64,000 nt of DNA from Absidia repens. Taxonomy: Eukaryota > Mucoromycota > Mucoromycetes > Mucorales > Cunninghamellaceae. The position numbers and the translations under genes are program-made. The stretch lies in the NCBI GenBank assembly GCA_002105175.1, contig MCGE01000012.1, forward strand, positions 496,001 to 560,000. The letters run 5' to 3'. Below, piece by piece: positions 1 to 13,863 of this stretch. Position 1 is the stretch's first letter, and every line of letters begins with the position of its first letter. Under the pieces are notes generated by a model, which searched no databases, was not told the origin of the DNA, and worked only from the letters and a program-made list of their open reading frames with translations.

Positions 1-9
1 ATAACAATA

Positions 10-2352
10 ATGACCCATACCGGCAGACCTATCAAGATTGGATGCTATAGTGCTTTTTGGGGTGATTCTATTGAAGCCGCAATACAACTTGCTAATGTTG
101 AGTCTCTTGATTACTTGGTCGCTGACTACCTTGCAGGTAATTTTCTTTTATGTCATACATACTTTGATTTATATACTTGTATTGTTTGCTCATTCCTTAT
201 ATATATATGTTTACTTTCACCATAGAGATCACGATGGGGATATTTGCTGGATTACGTTTACGTAGACAAGGCAAGCCAGGCAATGACTATGTTGGCCTTT
301 TTTTGGAAAACACGCTCCCTGATATTCTTCCATTGATATCCAAGAACAAGACCAAGCTAGTGACTAACGCTGGTGCACTTGATCCTTATGGCTGCAAAAA
401 GGCAGTGGAACAACTCTTAGAAGAAATGAACATGACTGGACTAAAAGTGGCCGTGGTGGCTGGTGATGATCTTCTAGACGGCAAAGAAGCTATGCCCACC
501 TTGGCCTCCTTCAAATCGCTGCAATCCTTCTCTCCGTACTCTCCGGTAAACCACACCCTGGATTCAGATCAGATGCCTGGAGAAGATGATATGATCTTAG
601 CTCTGAATGCTTACTTGGGAGCCAAAGGTATTGCTGCTGCACTGGCGCAGGGGGCGGACATTGTAGTGACGGGTCGAGTGGTAGACTCAGCTTTGGTGGT
701 GGGTCCATTGATGCATGAATACCAGTGGGATCTCAGTCGACAGTCCAACTACTACGATCTTTTAGCATCTGCTTCTTTGGCTGGTCATATCATTGAATGT
801 GGATGTCATTGTACTGGTGGGAATTTCACTGATTGGAAGCAAGTTGTCGCTGCTGGAAATGGTGGTTATTCAAACATGGGATATCCGATTGTTGAATTCG
901 AAAGCAATGGTAATTTTATCATTACGAAGCCGGAAGGAACTGGCGGTGTGGTGTCACCTGGGACTGTCTCCGAACAAATTCTGTATGAAACGATGGATCC
1001 TGCGCTCTATATTATGGCTGATGTGATTGTGGACCTCCGACAAGTACAACTACAGCAAATTGGGCGGGATCGTGTACACGTCTCTGGAACTCGCGGGCTT
1101 CAACCTACACCATGGGTCAAATGTTGTGGTATCTTTATCAATGGGTATCAAGCACACGGTGATGTTTTGATTGCGGGTCATGAAGCGAAACAAAAGGTAT
1201 ATATTGAAAAAACGAGGAGCAAAACAAAACAAACAAACCTCATTGAACAGCCATGCCTTTTATTTTCTTTATTCAAATTTACTTAACAATAGGCCATTAC
1301 GATTGGAAATGCAATACGTGATCGATGCTCATCTATCTTTAAGAGACGTGGATTCGATGATTTCAAAGATTTCCATGTCGAAGCTGTTGGTGGTGAATCT
1401 CTCTATGGGTAAATAATAAAAGAAGGCATACTACAATTAATTACTGACTATTGTTACAATTACTATCTATTATAGTCCCATGCCAGTATCCACGAGTCAA
1501 GAGAAATATTGCTTCGTGTCAGTGCTCACCACGACGATCCTGCAGCGTTGGCTGTATTTGCAAAAGAAGTGAATCCGGTAAATGATTTATATTTATGCAT
1601 GGTTGATAAATATTCAACTTACAAGTTATACTTTTTTCTTCGCTTTCTTTCAAACAGGTTGTGACCTCAGGTGCACCTGCTATGGGATTCTACAGTTTAC
1701 CATCCGTATTGCCAAACATGGTCCATTTCCCTGCATTATTACCAAAGATGGAAGTCAAGACAACAGTGGTCGTTGGCAAAGATGGAAAACCATTCGATCT
1801 CCCCTGGGATGCTTGGGATACGGATAGCAAGTTCGGTGACGCTCCATCTCCAGTACCGGCAATTCCAGTCTATGATGGTCCAACAACACATCTGGTGAAA
1901 ACAAAGCTCATCCAATTGGCATATGGACGAAGTGGCGACAAGGGTGATGTCAGCAACATTGGTATCATTGCACGAGATCCTCGCTATGCGCCATTTATCA
2001 AACGATCTATTACAGAACAGGCGGTGGCTAGTTATATGGAGCATCTTTGTAAGGGTGGCAATGTCAAGCGATATGAATTACCTGGGCTGCATGCATTCAA
2101 TTTTGTACTGACAAAGGCATTGGGTAATGTATTCTGATAGGATGAATAAATATATAATAATATGCTGTAATATGGCGACTCATCTCCACTCTCTCTCTTT
2201 TTTTTTTTTTTTTTTTTCCCCTGATAGGTGGCGGCGGCATCAGCTCTTTAAGTGTGGATAGGCAAGGAAAAACATATGCGCAACTGATGATCTCAGGCAT
2301 GACTGTTGAAATTCCAAGTGATCTTCTCCCTCCCTCCGCAGCAAAGCTATGA
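10..2352 (+). CDS. AtuA-like (DUF1446) acyclic terpene utilisation family protein
   Basis: Six exons read as 10-136, 226-1196, 1293-1408, 1476-1577, 1658-2123 and 2228-2352, giving about 635 residues. The N-terminal two thirds match the AtuA/DUF1446 family (start RPIKIGCYSAFWGD, then DYLAEITMGIFAG across the first splice, and later VVTSGAPAMGF). The C-terminus carries the AtuA-associated ferredoxin-fold piece with the signature YGRSGDKGDVSNIG and, after the last intron, GGGGISSLSVDRQGK. That last exon lies beyond an apparent stop at 2135-2137, which falls inside an intron holding a long T tract. Bacterial AtuA acts in acyclic terpene (citronellol/geraniol) breakdown. The fungal substrate is unknown. 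Start chosen at base 10 because the family's N-terminus begins there. Odd point: exons 3 and 4 do not join in phase; one base is missing near the CCC at 1477-1479, so the gene is either frameshifted or carries an assembly indel. Confidence 0.85.
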
Positions 2353-2673
2353 CAGTTTCGATATTGAAAACGTTTTTGTTATTGGTAGTTTAGCCATTAT
2401 TATAGTTAGTACATAGCTTATATATATATATATATTGATGATTATATTTGAAAATTTGAATAAAATATCAGCATTTTGCTACTATATATTTTATGAAGTA
2501 TTCGTCTATAGGATAAGACACTGGTTTGCACTTCGATTTTGGCGTGGAAATTTGAAAAATATTTATCGTGCGGTCGGGATTTGCATTTCTTCTCGTTGTT
2601 TTTTTTTTTTATTCAACAGAAAAGTAGACCTCCCGCGTATTTATCCTCCACTGTTATTTGCCAACTTTTTCGA

Positions 2674-3501
2674 ATGTCGAGCAACAAACGTATCAAAGGA
2701 CTGAGTATTTCACGCCCTATCTATTACGGCAACACGGCAACACCATTGAATGGAAAAAAGGCGTCAAATTCGGATCATACACATAAATGGACCGTCATGT
2801 TAAAAGGACTCAACAACGAAGATCTAAGCTACTATATCCGAAAAGTCGTCTTTAGACTTCACGAAACATACCCAAATCCTTTACGAAGTAAATGAAAACA
2901 TAAATAAATTAAAAACGCTTGATTACACGGTGTGTTTATTAATTATCATCATCATTTATAGCTGTGGAACAACCTCCCTTTGAACTCACTGAAACTGGAT
3001 GGGGTGAATTCGAAATTATGATCAAGGTACATTTCCAAGTTGCAACCAGTGAAAAATCGGTCACACTCTATCACCACTTACGCCTACATCCCTACGAAGA
3101 CGATGTGAATGGTCAACCTTGGCCGAAAGATAAACCTGTATCAAGCCTCATATATGATGAATTGGTAAGTCGCCTGTTGCCCTCGCTCCTTTCCTCCCTA
3201 CATAGACATGCCTCGTGTCATGATTGATTTTGACCCACTTATATGAAAAGTATACTAATCGATCTTATTATAGGTATTTAATGAACCTACTGAAGCTTTC
3301 AAGGAAATTTTGGCGAAGAACAACGCATTGCAGCCCAATTTGCCTGCCAAAAAACCAAGCGGCAAGGACCCTTTAGCACCGTTATTTAGTGTTCAGCTGG
3401 AACAAGAAGAACTGGATCGACTGGATAATGCTCAACGTGAAGTTAATGCGCAGATTGTTAGTCTCAAGCAACGGATGGCATCATTAGATAGCGATAGCTG
3501 A
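2674..3501 (+). CDS. YAF9: YEATS-domain protein Yaf9/GAS41
   Basis: Three exons (2674-2887, 2962-3164, 3274-3501) give 214 residues. Residues about 1-140 form a YEATS domain: [15 protein letters not shown] at the start, HKWTVMLKG, then [12 protein letters not shown] and [15 protein letters not shown], all typical of this acyl-lysine reader. The last 45 residues are a charged alpha-helical tail ([17 protein letters not shown]), as in Yaf9/GAS41, where it contacts SWR1 and NuA4 subunits. The length is close to yeast Yaf9 (226). The family reads acetylated or crotonylated histone H3 and supports H2A.Z loading in the nucleus. The ATG at 2674 is chosen because the family motif starts a few residues later; in-frame sequence upstream (from 2539) looks like leader with a T tract. 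All splice junctions are in phase. Confidence 0.93.
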
Positions 3502-5503
3502 ACCACCTTGTCCCCCCCCTATTTTTTTATTCTCTTTCTTTAGCTATATGTTTAAGTCGTCCCACTTATAGCCATTTCCTCTCACACCACGTACTCACTC
3601 TTTTACATTGTATATATATATATTTTTCCGTCTCCTCTTCTTCCTTCTTCTTTCTCACTACTCCGCCTATATATATAGCTATAATTCACAATTATTACTC
3701 AAATAAACGTTGAAAATTTATACTATTCATTTATACCACCAGATTTTTTTTATTGCTTATTATTTAATTTTAGAAAGGGCCAACTATGCCAGTGGACTAG
3801 TAGTGGGAATATATGTTGGCTGTGGTGGATGAGCATGTTAGAGATGGTGGTAATTGTGTAGGTCGATATGGCAGGTGCGTCATATGCCAATTATGATGGG
3901 ATAACTATGCGTTTATGTGTTTCTATCACGATGATGTGGGGTATGACCAGACCGTTGTATTTACAAGAAATAAGATGGGGGACAATGTATTGTGTTGTGT
4001 TATGAAAAATTAAACATTCATGTAGTAGAAATTGTGATTTGATGATACTGAAGAAGTATATTATTTTTGAAATATAGTAATCATGCTTTTGCTATGATGA
4101 GTGAGTTAGATTTTGCCACTAAACTCTGGGTTGAACAATCGAGACCTGGGATGTGTCTTTGCCTTATATGATATCTAACTCTCTATTTTATACACGTATC
4201 AGTTTCCTCCCCCTATGATACAAGCATAGCACTGTACGTTACACTATGGGTAAACGCATTTGACAAAACAAATTAAACGTATGAGAGATGATGTAAAAAC
4301 GAAAAGACGACATGTTTTATTATGTGAAAAATATAAACTACGACAAGTAAACTAAATTTGCTTGATGATAGTACTACGGAACCTATCTAAATGTGAGGTA
4401 ATTAGGATATGTAAGGAAGTAAATGTAGAATGTATGTGTAAGAGAGAAGAGGGCAGGTTGTTGAGTGTGTTTTGTTGTAAACCAAACATAACGAAACATA
4501 ACGAAAATTAACTAGTCCATCCTGAGAGGCAAAGTTATCCGACAATGAAGGGATAAGCAGAGCTTGGTCGAATCGGTCCATATCGTTTACAAATGCATGC
4601 AGAACGAGAACAACCATGCTTTCAATATTGAGATAATGATTGTTATCATGAGAAAGGACCCACCTTGCTGATGTTGTATAGTGTTGTTGTAAAAATAAAT
4701 AAATAAGAGGTTGTCTTTTGTATCCACCAGAAGAAAAAAATCGCCTCACAAGACATTTTTCAAATGCCGCCCACGTGGTGAATATTTTTATTTACTCGCG
4801 GTTTTTCCGCTCTCTGTTTCTTTCGCCTTTCTTTCTCCTTTTTCTTTCTTTCTTCATCATTCAACTTATTTGCAGCAATAGTGATCTTATATTGGTATCA
4901 GGACTAGATTAGAAGGGTTTTCGGCTTAGAGATTACAAGATGCATTGGGAAACCCTTTTATTTTGGATGTAGACTTGGGACCACGATTAGTTGGCTTTTT
5001 GGTGCCGGCTTTAGCTATGCTTAGTCTTAGTTTATACATAGTACGCATTTATATCTAAATAAAATACGTATCTTTTTATGCTTCAATGAAAAATTCTCTA
5101 TTTGTCTCTCTCATGTCTTGTGCAATAGATCCTTTTTTTACCACCGTCACTCTGTTTGTTTTGTTGACCATTGGCGTGCTTCAATAAAAAATGTCTCTTT
5201 AATCTTCTTGATCTCTTGTAAATTATATTAGCTCCCATTTTACAAACGTACCTTTAGTTTAGTTTTGACTGCTCTTCACATCGCACATAGGTCTCCCTCA
5301 TTCTTCCTTCAATAGAACCTCCCACTAAATCTTTTATTATCATGCAGCCTTCGGGTTTAGTTTTAGTATCTACCAATATGATTCAATAAAATATAGCTTT
5401 TTATTATCCATATTCTGGCTCATAGTATAGTCAAAAATGCAGGTATTGTAATTATTTCGTATATCGTTGAATACATTCACACTCACAACCGAAGTAAAAT
5501 CGA

Positions 5504-5537
<34 letters not shown>

Positions 5538-5849
5538 CATCTTTTGTTTATTAGACTGGAGTATAAAATCATAATACGAAATGAGGGGATCAAAATACTA
5601 CGTGTAAATGAATAGGGACAACGACTATTACTATATCAAGTAAAATGTGTATGGAGTCAAATTATCAGTTTATTCATAAATTGATAAGAAGTAAAAGAAG
5701 GGTGTCGCTATATATGTATTGATGATTTATAAAAGGAAAACAAGTAGATAAAAGTAGTAAATAAATAAAGGTAGGTATAAAAAAGTACAAGGGATAAGAA
5801 TCTAACGATGGAAGGAAGACTACGGAAGTGTAATAAGATGATTCTATAA
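3502..5849. other. Intergenic gap between YAF9 and aftiphilin-like gene 3' ends
   Basis: These 2.3 kb separate two convergent genes. No convincing coding exon is visible. A 115-codon ORF on the minus strand (4402-4749) has no recognisable domain and overlaps the repeat, so it is not called. The gap holds dispersed repeat copy A (about 4230-5290), several AATAAA signals, and an A homopolymer at about 5506-5535. Confidence 0.6.
4230..5290 (+). repeat. Dispersed repeat family, copy A
   Basis: Order of landmarks: a 5' block at about 4230-4330 shared with copy B (AACGTAT-AGAGA-GATGTAA), head CCGCCCACGTG at 4767-4777, a pyrimidine-rich stretch to about 4860, AAGGGTTT at 4913-4920 facing GGGAAACCC at 4947-4955, TTAGTTGGCTTTTT, AATAAA at 5058-5063, and a 3' block containing TCTTGTGCAATAGAT at about 5116-5130. 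Copy B shows the same order. Relative to B, copy A has about 400 extra bases between the 5' block and the head. No ORF is shared between copies. It could be a non-autonomous mobile element or a non-coding RNA gene. Confidence 0.75.
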
Positions 5850-8059
5850 CTACAAGGACCGACGGCCTTCACCAGCATTCGTTGATTTGCTGCCAGCGGA
5901 TGCTGATGATTGCTTGACACCCACAACACCGCCACCCATTGACGTACCTCCAGTACCACCACCTGTTGTATTTTTCCGTTTGATCATTCCAGAGAGTCCT
6001 GTTGTTTTCTTTTTCTTGCTGACCATGGCGGGACTCGCATCCTTGGCTACATTCTGTTCCCGGAGTCGCTGAGCATGACCAACAATACAGCTAATCAGAT
6101 CGTTATAAGTTTCTGCGTCCATCATCAGTTGTTCCCGCTGATCCAATAAGTACCCCAGGTATTCTTTTGCTTGTCTTTGTAGTCGAGATAATTCAACCAC
6201 CATCGCATTCAGTTTCACGTCAGGGAACACACGGATCGTTTCTAAAAAAATTTTCATAAAATAAAAGTTAAATCACCTTAACCACCGCTCCTCCCCGCCC
6301 CTTCCACCTCCAGTTTTCACAATTTACCATCTGTCAATTCGCAGTAGGCCTTTGCAATATCAATATCTAATTCAGGTTCCTCTTCTATAGGCGGTTTGGA
6401 AGATCCAGGCATCACGCCTCCATGTAGTGCCGCGACTGCAGCTGCACCAGTCAGGGAAATACCATCAGAGAGAGAGCTTGACCTCATATGATTAGTAGTT
6501 CGATCGTTCGTTCTTGACATAGAAGGTGAGGATGATGCTGAGGCATTGGTTGATGAACCATAAGTGGAAGATGGTTGGTGACTCTGGTGATAATGTCGAT
6601 GCTGTAAAGATGGTGATGAGGTCATGGAAGTCGGTCGACTATCTTGAACCCGGTCTTCATAATTGATGCGTACACCTAACGAGTTCAAGTAAGCCCTATT
6701 GATTTCTGATCTTGTCCATTGGAATTGCCCGATCGATCCAGTTACTGAGTTGTAAAACACAGAGTCACGAGATACCTTTTGCCATAAATCAAGACTAAAT
6801 CCAAGTATTACATGAGGTCAGTATACTTTCGTTCCCTTTTTTCATCCATTTGGTTTCCATATTACCTGCATTGTGTACAGAGTAGTTCATCAAAGTCATA
6901 GTCATTGCGTTGTGATGATGATATAGATGTTTCATTGATAGATGCTGGAGATGTTACCAGTGTATCCTTCGATTCGCTGATGGGTGTCCATAGTTGGGAT
7001 AATGTGCTTTCGATAAATGGTGATAGACTCGCTTGATCTGTTTGTAGCACTTGAATCTACATAAAGAAAAAGATAAGTTGTGAGTATTAGTTGATTAAAA
7101 AAAAAAACAGAGGTGATGTTCTTGTTTAACCTTACGTATTGGTCAGCAAGAGTGGGATCCTTCGGAGTAGATATATCAATGTTCAAAGGTATATCTTTAG
7201 GTGACACTGTGTCCTTGGTAAGATCAGGTTCAGGAAGATCGCCAAAATCACCAAAATCATCATCATTACCGTCAGCTTCAAGATCCCCAGTTTGTTCAAA
7301 ATCATCAAAGTCACCAAAATCGTCATCATCTTCGCCATTTGCTTGTCCAAAGTCGTTGAAGTCGTCATCAGATTCACTGTTGTTCTTGTCGAAACCGAAA
7401 TCATCGTTGTCCCCTCCACTTTGGCCAAATTCATCAAAACCATTGTTGTTTTCACTATCATTGAAGTCAAAATCACCACGGTCACTTTCTGGTTCCTTGG
7501 ATATATCTATTGGGTCCTGACCAAGAGTTTCTTTTCCAATATTGCTAGTGGTTGAGTCATCAAGTGCTGGTGGAGAAGGTGCAGTGTTATTGGCGTCAGT
7601 GTCATTAAGGCTTGCATCGGGTTCGATTTCACCGTCGTCGTCACCATCCATCTTATCAAAATGAGATGACCCATCATCGGAGGTTTCCAAGACACTATTT
7701 GTTGGTTGAGCATCAACGTTTGAATCGTCCTTGGTAAATGTCATATGTTCGTCTTCCTTGTCACTATAGTTGCCATTTTGATGTGGTGGTAAAGCGGTGC
7801 TGGCTAAGTTGTTGTCATCGATTGATACACCCGATTGTTCTCCTTCGGTGTTGCTTACGTTGGATATAATGTCAGAAGATGCGGATTGGTTGGTTGTATT
7901 ATCGTTGTCAGTATCATGTTTCTCATCCATATGTGTCGTTGTAACTGTGGCGTTGTTTGATGCAGATGCAGATATTTCGTCTAAGTCAACTAGGGATGGA
8001 GCTGGTGGGTATGAATGATTTGTGTCATTGTGTTCAGAGGTATTTGTTGCGTTAGACAT
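5850..8059 (-). CDS. Aftiphilin-like clathrin/AP-1 accessory protein
   Basis: Four exons on the minus strand (8059-7136, 7056-6866, 6794-6328, 6241-5850) give 657 residues with all junctions in phase. The first 300 residues are acidic and Ser/Asn-rich, with many DDFGDF / FNDFGQ / FGDFGDL repeats. Short acidic F-G-D-F motifs are known ligands for the ear domains of AP-1 gamma and GGA adaptors. A compact central block (LDLWQKVSRDS, then GQFQWTRSEINRAYLNSLG at about residues 375-415) resembles the clathrin-binding box of aftiphilin. The C-terminal 130 residues include a helical stretch (MVVELSRLQRQAKEYLGYLL) and a basic Gly/Ser tail. The likely role is in trans-Golgi/endosome clathrin traffic. 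The family call is from remembered motifs; the function is inferred. Confidence 0.7.
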
Positions 8060-8154
8060 CGATGTAGCTGGTGTGATCTAATGTGTGGAGAGAAGCAAAA
8101 TAAAAAATAAAAATAAATAAAAAGTTGAAAAATTCGCGCTATGAATGCGACGTT

Positions 8155-8156
<2 letters not shown>

Positions 8157-8202
<46 letters not shown>
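8157..8202. repeat. 46-base A homopolymer
   Basis: An uninterrupted A run just upstream of the aftiphilin-like start (T run in the sense of that gene), between it and the 3' end of YPT7. It is probably in the 5' leader or promoter. Length in the real genome may differ, because such runs are hard to sequence. Confidence 0.9.
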
Positions 8203-8205
<3 letters not shown>

Positions 8206-8339
8206 GTTTTTTGAAATATCATCAAACTTTATTTTCAAGTAGGTAATAGTAATAATAGGTGGAATAAAACTAAGGAATCAATAATGGGCCAGGGAAGGTA
8301 GAGAAAGAGAGAGATGGAGATAGAGAGAGACAGAGGCAA

Positions 8340-9450
<1,111 letters not shown>

Positions 9451-10379
9451 GATGTAAATATAGCTATATGTATTTTTTATAAATATATATGCTCGTAAAA
9501 TGTGCAAGAGGAAAAAAAAAAATAAAAAAGAAAGGAAAGAAACCTGGTGGTATATATATATAAAATTATGGTCACATGCTGAGCGGTAAATGAAAGCGAT
9601 TTTTTTTTTCCTTGAAGAGCTTCAAAATGTATGGTATCTGAGTATATCACCTTTACTGAGAGGACTTTGTTCATTGAAACTATGTGATATCCATCCCGAA
9701 TAAACTAGAACTTCCCTACAGTATATTTCCTTTTCAATTTTTTTTTTTTTTTTTTTTTTGTAGTTATTAAAAATTTCACCCCTCCTCCCAGTTTCTCCTA
9801 CTATGTTGCTGGGCACCAAATGCAACCTAATGTGGGTCGTTGTTCAGTGCTGTATGCGCATAAGAAGACAGTTTGCTCAGTCCACCACATATCTTTCATC
9901 TTCGTGCCCATATTCTCAGAACCCCACCCAAATATATGGACGGTCCGTCCCATTTCAACTCGGAAAAACCATCTAACCTGCGCCCCTCACCATCCCAATA
10001 CTCTTGGAATATCACCTTCTATAGAGACAAACCTATATTGCTCTTCAAAATAATGCTCTAGATAAAAACACAGCACACTGTGAACAATCACAGTCAATAT
10101 CTTCATGCCGCCTCTCCAATCCAAAAAATAAATACAAAAACGACCTTCCATTTTCAAGTATCGACCAACCATATGTAGAAGTAATTTATTCAATAATAAA
10201 ATAAAAAAAGGCACGTAAATAAGGAGAGTAAAGTAATAAAAATAATATAAAAACTATGTACTAAATAAACAATAAATAAAAATAGCGGTAGCAAGTACTG
10301 AATACTAAACAACACTACTACTACAAATATTAAACATATAAAGGGGATCCTATTTTAAATCCATGCCAGGAGGAGGATG
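9451..10379. other. Intergenic region upstream of YPT7 and downstream of the KH gene
   Basis: Holds the YPT7 promoter side (9451 onward), a T run at about 9740-9759, and a stretch (about 9820-10140) with short ORFs that have no recognisable domain. Bases 10150-10370 are A-rich with several TTTATT (AATAAA on the minus strand), consistent with the 3' UTR of the KH gene. No further gene seen. Confidence 0.55.
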
Positions 10380-13300
10380 TCAATTTCCTTGCTTTTGATC
10401 ACTGTCGCTTATAGATATATTTTCCAAGAGACTTTGAACTACAAATTCCATAGAATATGTGTTAAAATGAGAAATACATACCTTTTTTTTTTTATTACCT
10501 TCATTATTTCCATTGGTGAATAGTCCGGTATTCGACGAGGGAGATCTTGTTCTATTAGTTGATGATGACATAGGATAACCAAGTCCTCCAGGAAATCCTG
10601 AAGTATTGGTGTGGAATGAAGTAAGAGGGTGATGAGTAGGTGAGGTATGTTGTTGACTCTGTTGTTGTTGCTGCTGATGTTGTTGTTGATGTTGTTGCTG
10701 ATGTTGTTGTTGATGGAAATGAGACTCCAATAATGGTTCGGGCATTGACTTGCTTGATTTCAACGCATGTTTAGATGCATGGGTTTCATCGCCATAAGGA
10801 TTGAAGCCTTGATAATGATGATACTGTGGTGTTTCACCCATCATTGAGGAGTGACCGGCATTTAAAAACGATGGCATCGTGGATTCGGAAAATACACCGC
10901 CGCTAAGGGGGCGCATGCTAGATGGGCTATTTCCAAAAGATCGTTGTTGATGCATTTGTCGTTGTTGCTGCTGTTGCTGTTGCTGTTGCTGCAAATGCTG
11001 TTGTTGGACTTGTGATTGCTGTGATGTCGGTTGTTGAAGTTGTGCTTGGGAGTCTGCAGACACAGGAGACCGTTGATTTGTGCGATGATGTGCTGAGTGC
11101 GTCGTCGACCAAATATCAGAACTCGGCCCAGGCGAGGTACTTTGTTGGTGTGAGGCAGTCGCTGGTGAAGTTGTGCCAAATCCAAAACCAGAGCCACCCA
11201 AAGGCATACCCATACGCTGATAACGATAATTTGCCAGTACCACTTTTTCCTGTTCTGTCAAATCCATAGGCGCATCAAAGATAGCTCGTAAATTATTTTC
11301 AGACATTGTTTGTCCAGGTGTCTTCCAACTTGTGTCAAGAGATGTGGCTGATGTTGTCGCTGTTGTTGAGGTGACGATGGCTGCGGATGAACTACTTTCT
11401 GGTTGAGCTGCAGGAGGCGCAAACGACAACATAGGATATGGCATAGATGTACCTGAATGGGACGCCATCATTGATGAAACTGGGGTCATCATCGGCATCA
11501 CCGGTTTTGTCGTTTCGGAAGAGAATCTGCCAGCCATAGGAGCGTCTGATTAATTTAAGAAAAAAAAAAAAGAGTCAGATCATAATCCCATCATTTTATT
11601 TTATATCTTTTTTTAGTACCTGGAATAAGAGAAGAGGAAGTTTCTTGAGCATACCGATGAATTGTAGCAGATTTCGATGCCAGTAGAGCCGGAGGAATCT
11701 TTTGCTCGTAGAATGTCACATTTTGCGCCTTGAAGTAAGAGATGACCAAGTCCAGAGCCGGCGAGAAAGTATCCATATTTGTGTTATGCAAAACCACCAA
11801 AATATCGTCCGCACAATATCGATCAGGGTAGGACCCAATGCTGATTGCAAATTCTTGTTGGAGTCGCATTACCACAGAGCGCTTAAAGTCATCAGATTCT
11901 AGTACCATGGTCAAAGCGTCAGCGCGTGGAGCACGAAGCTCGTAATCACGAGGCACCACAGATTGAACCATATTCATCGCCATATCGATTTGAGCATCAG
12001 GACCCACAAGAACCACATCGTCCGTCGCCAGTTCACAGTCAGGCCATAGCACGCGAGTGTTCGTTTTCTTGCCAATTTCCTCACTAAAGTAGACACTTTG
12101 ATCATGAGCCAAGATACGTTGAAGTCTAAAGGGAACGGACACCGTACGAGTAACATAGTCACGATCCTTGGGATGAATCAGTTCCATCACTGCATGTCGT
12201 AAATTGTCCAGGTTGATTTGATTCTTCATAGGTGTTCTTGCCACAACGTTGTCCTCATTATCATAATAGCCACCAAGAGATGCAAATTCTTCAGTGTTGG
12301 AAAATTTGACGTACACACCATATTTCTTCATGATCCGCTGAATATTCTTGCCACCAACACCGATAATACGTTTATGGTAAGCTTCAGGAACAAAGAAGGA
12401 GATTTCAGCTGGGAGTTCTTCTTGCAGCAAAGTCAGCCCGTCTAACACCTTGGTGAAGCTTGTACTGTCGACCTCAATCACGAAGTTGTAGTCACTCGCC
12501 AAAGGCAAAAATCGGATTTTGGCACCAGAGGTCTTCATGATCTTGTTGATCTTGCCATTTTTCTTGCCACTGATAAAATCACGTTGTTCATTGGCTGATT
12601 CCACACGGAAAATAGTACCTTGGTGGAAGGGTTTCAAAAACGCCATTTCTTGGAGACGTTGGTAGACATTTCGGATTGCACGTTCAGTTCCCATCACTTC
12701 AATACAGCCAGGATCCATTTTGTAAACAACTTGGGCACCAGATACTTGGGAGAGTTGGGACACCATGCTTGCTAAATTGCTTATGGAATCGAAGAAGGAA
12801 TGCGACGCACCACCGTTGAAGATAATACCGTCATGATCGTTGAAGTAAAAGATGGCTTCATAAATACCGCAAGCGACAAAATTGATGGCACGTAGGGTTC
12901 GTTCAGCATTGACTCGATTTTCAGCATATACAGAGATAGAATCATCGCCAGATCCAAGAGGAGGAAATCCAACAAATGAGCCTATTCAATATAATAGAGA
13001 AAAAAAAGATGACGAGTTTAGTATATGAGTGTTGCTATGCTTTCATTAAAATTTATGCTTACCATTGTCATGCATGATTTTTCGTATTTCATCTTTTCGA
13101 TGCAGAAGCATCCAGTCTAATTTCTGAGCCACCATTTTGACAGATTTGTGATACATTGATTTGGCCTAGAATTGGGTCAGAACAGCAAATATTAGTTTTG
13201 GAGATTCAATATATCCCTTTCGTCAATGCTACTTTAGTCATTACCTTTTGAGATGCCAGTTTATTCAACATATCCTTGACACGAGCAACATTAGCAAGTT

Positions 13301-13821
13301 CACCAGTAATATAGATTGCAGAGCTGTCTTCATCTTCACCACCTACAGTGGCCGCCGCAAAAGGAGATGGGAAGTAGATGTTGGTACATGTTTCTTCAAT
13401 AATAGGATGCAAGCCCGTTCGTTTTCGTCCGCCTATCAAATACTGGAACTTCAAAGGCATATGAACTATATCATAGTGAAGTCCAGCCTATATGATTTAA
13501 TCATGATTAAAAAAGAAAAAAGAAACGATTTATCAGTAAAATGGCGGCGTTTTAATTAAAAATTTCCTTACATTTTGGTCCAGTAGGACAAGTAACCGTA
13601 CACGGCATTTTTCAGCGTCTTCGGGCACACCAGTGATAGTCAAGGAAGCGGTATGGTCAGAGGCAAAACAAGATTTGTGAGGTTCAGGTGGAGAAATTCG
13701 AATAGTTGTTTTAGTATCTTTGGCAATTGAATCACATTGATCTTCAGTGGGACATTCCGCTGACGGAACTGCTACAACAAGCTCGATCTATTTATTTGAA
13801 GGAGAGGAACGTCAGTCGAGC

Positions 13822-13863
<42 letters not shown>

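Noticed and set aside
1661..2137. Stop at 2135-2137 as the end of the AtuA-like gene
   Set aside because: Sequence after the T tract (2228-2352) encodes the family's conserved C-terminus in phase, so the stop is intronic.
4402..4749. 115-codon minus-strand ORF
   Set aside because: No recognisable domain, no splice context, and it overlaps the region between the 5' block and the head of repeat copy A.
7183..7716. Long ORFs on both strands across the acidic repeat region of the aftiphilin-like gene
   Set aside because: They are shadow frames of the GAT/GAC-rich coding sequence, with biased Met/Thr or Ser/Lys composition.
10439..10481. 43-base terminal intron in the KH gene
   Set aside because: It has good GTATGT and GTAG signals, but splicing gives a short unnatural end (FKVSWKIYL) whereas reading through gives a helix-like end; kept only as an alternative.
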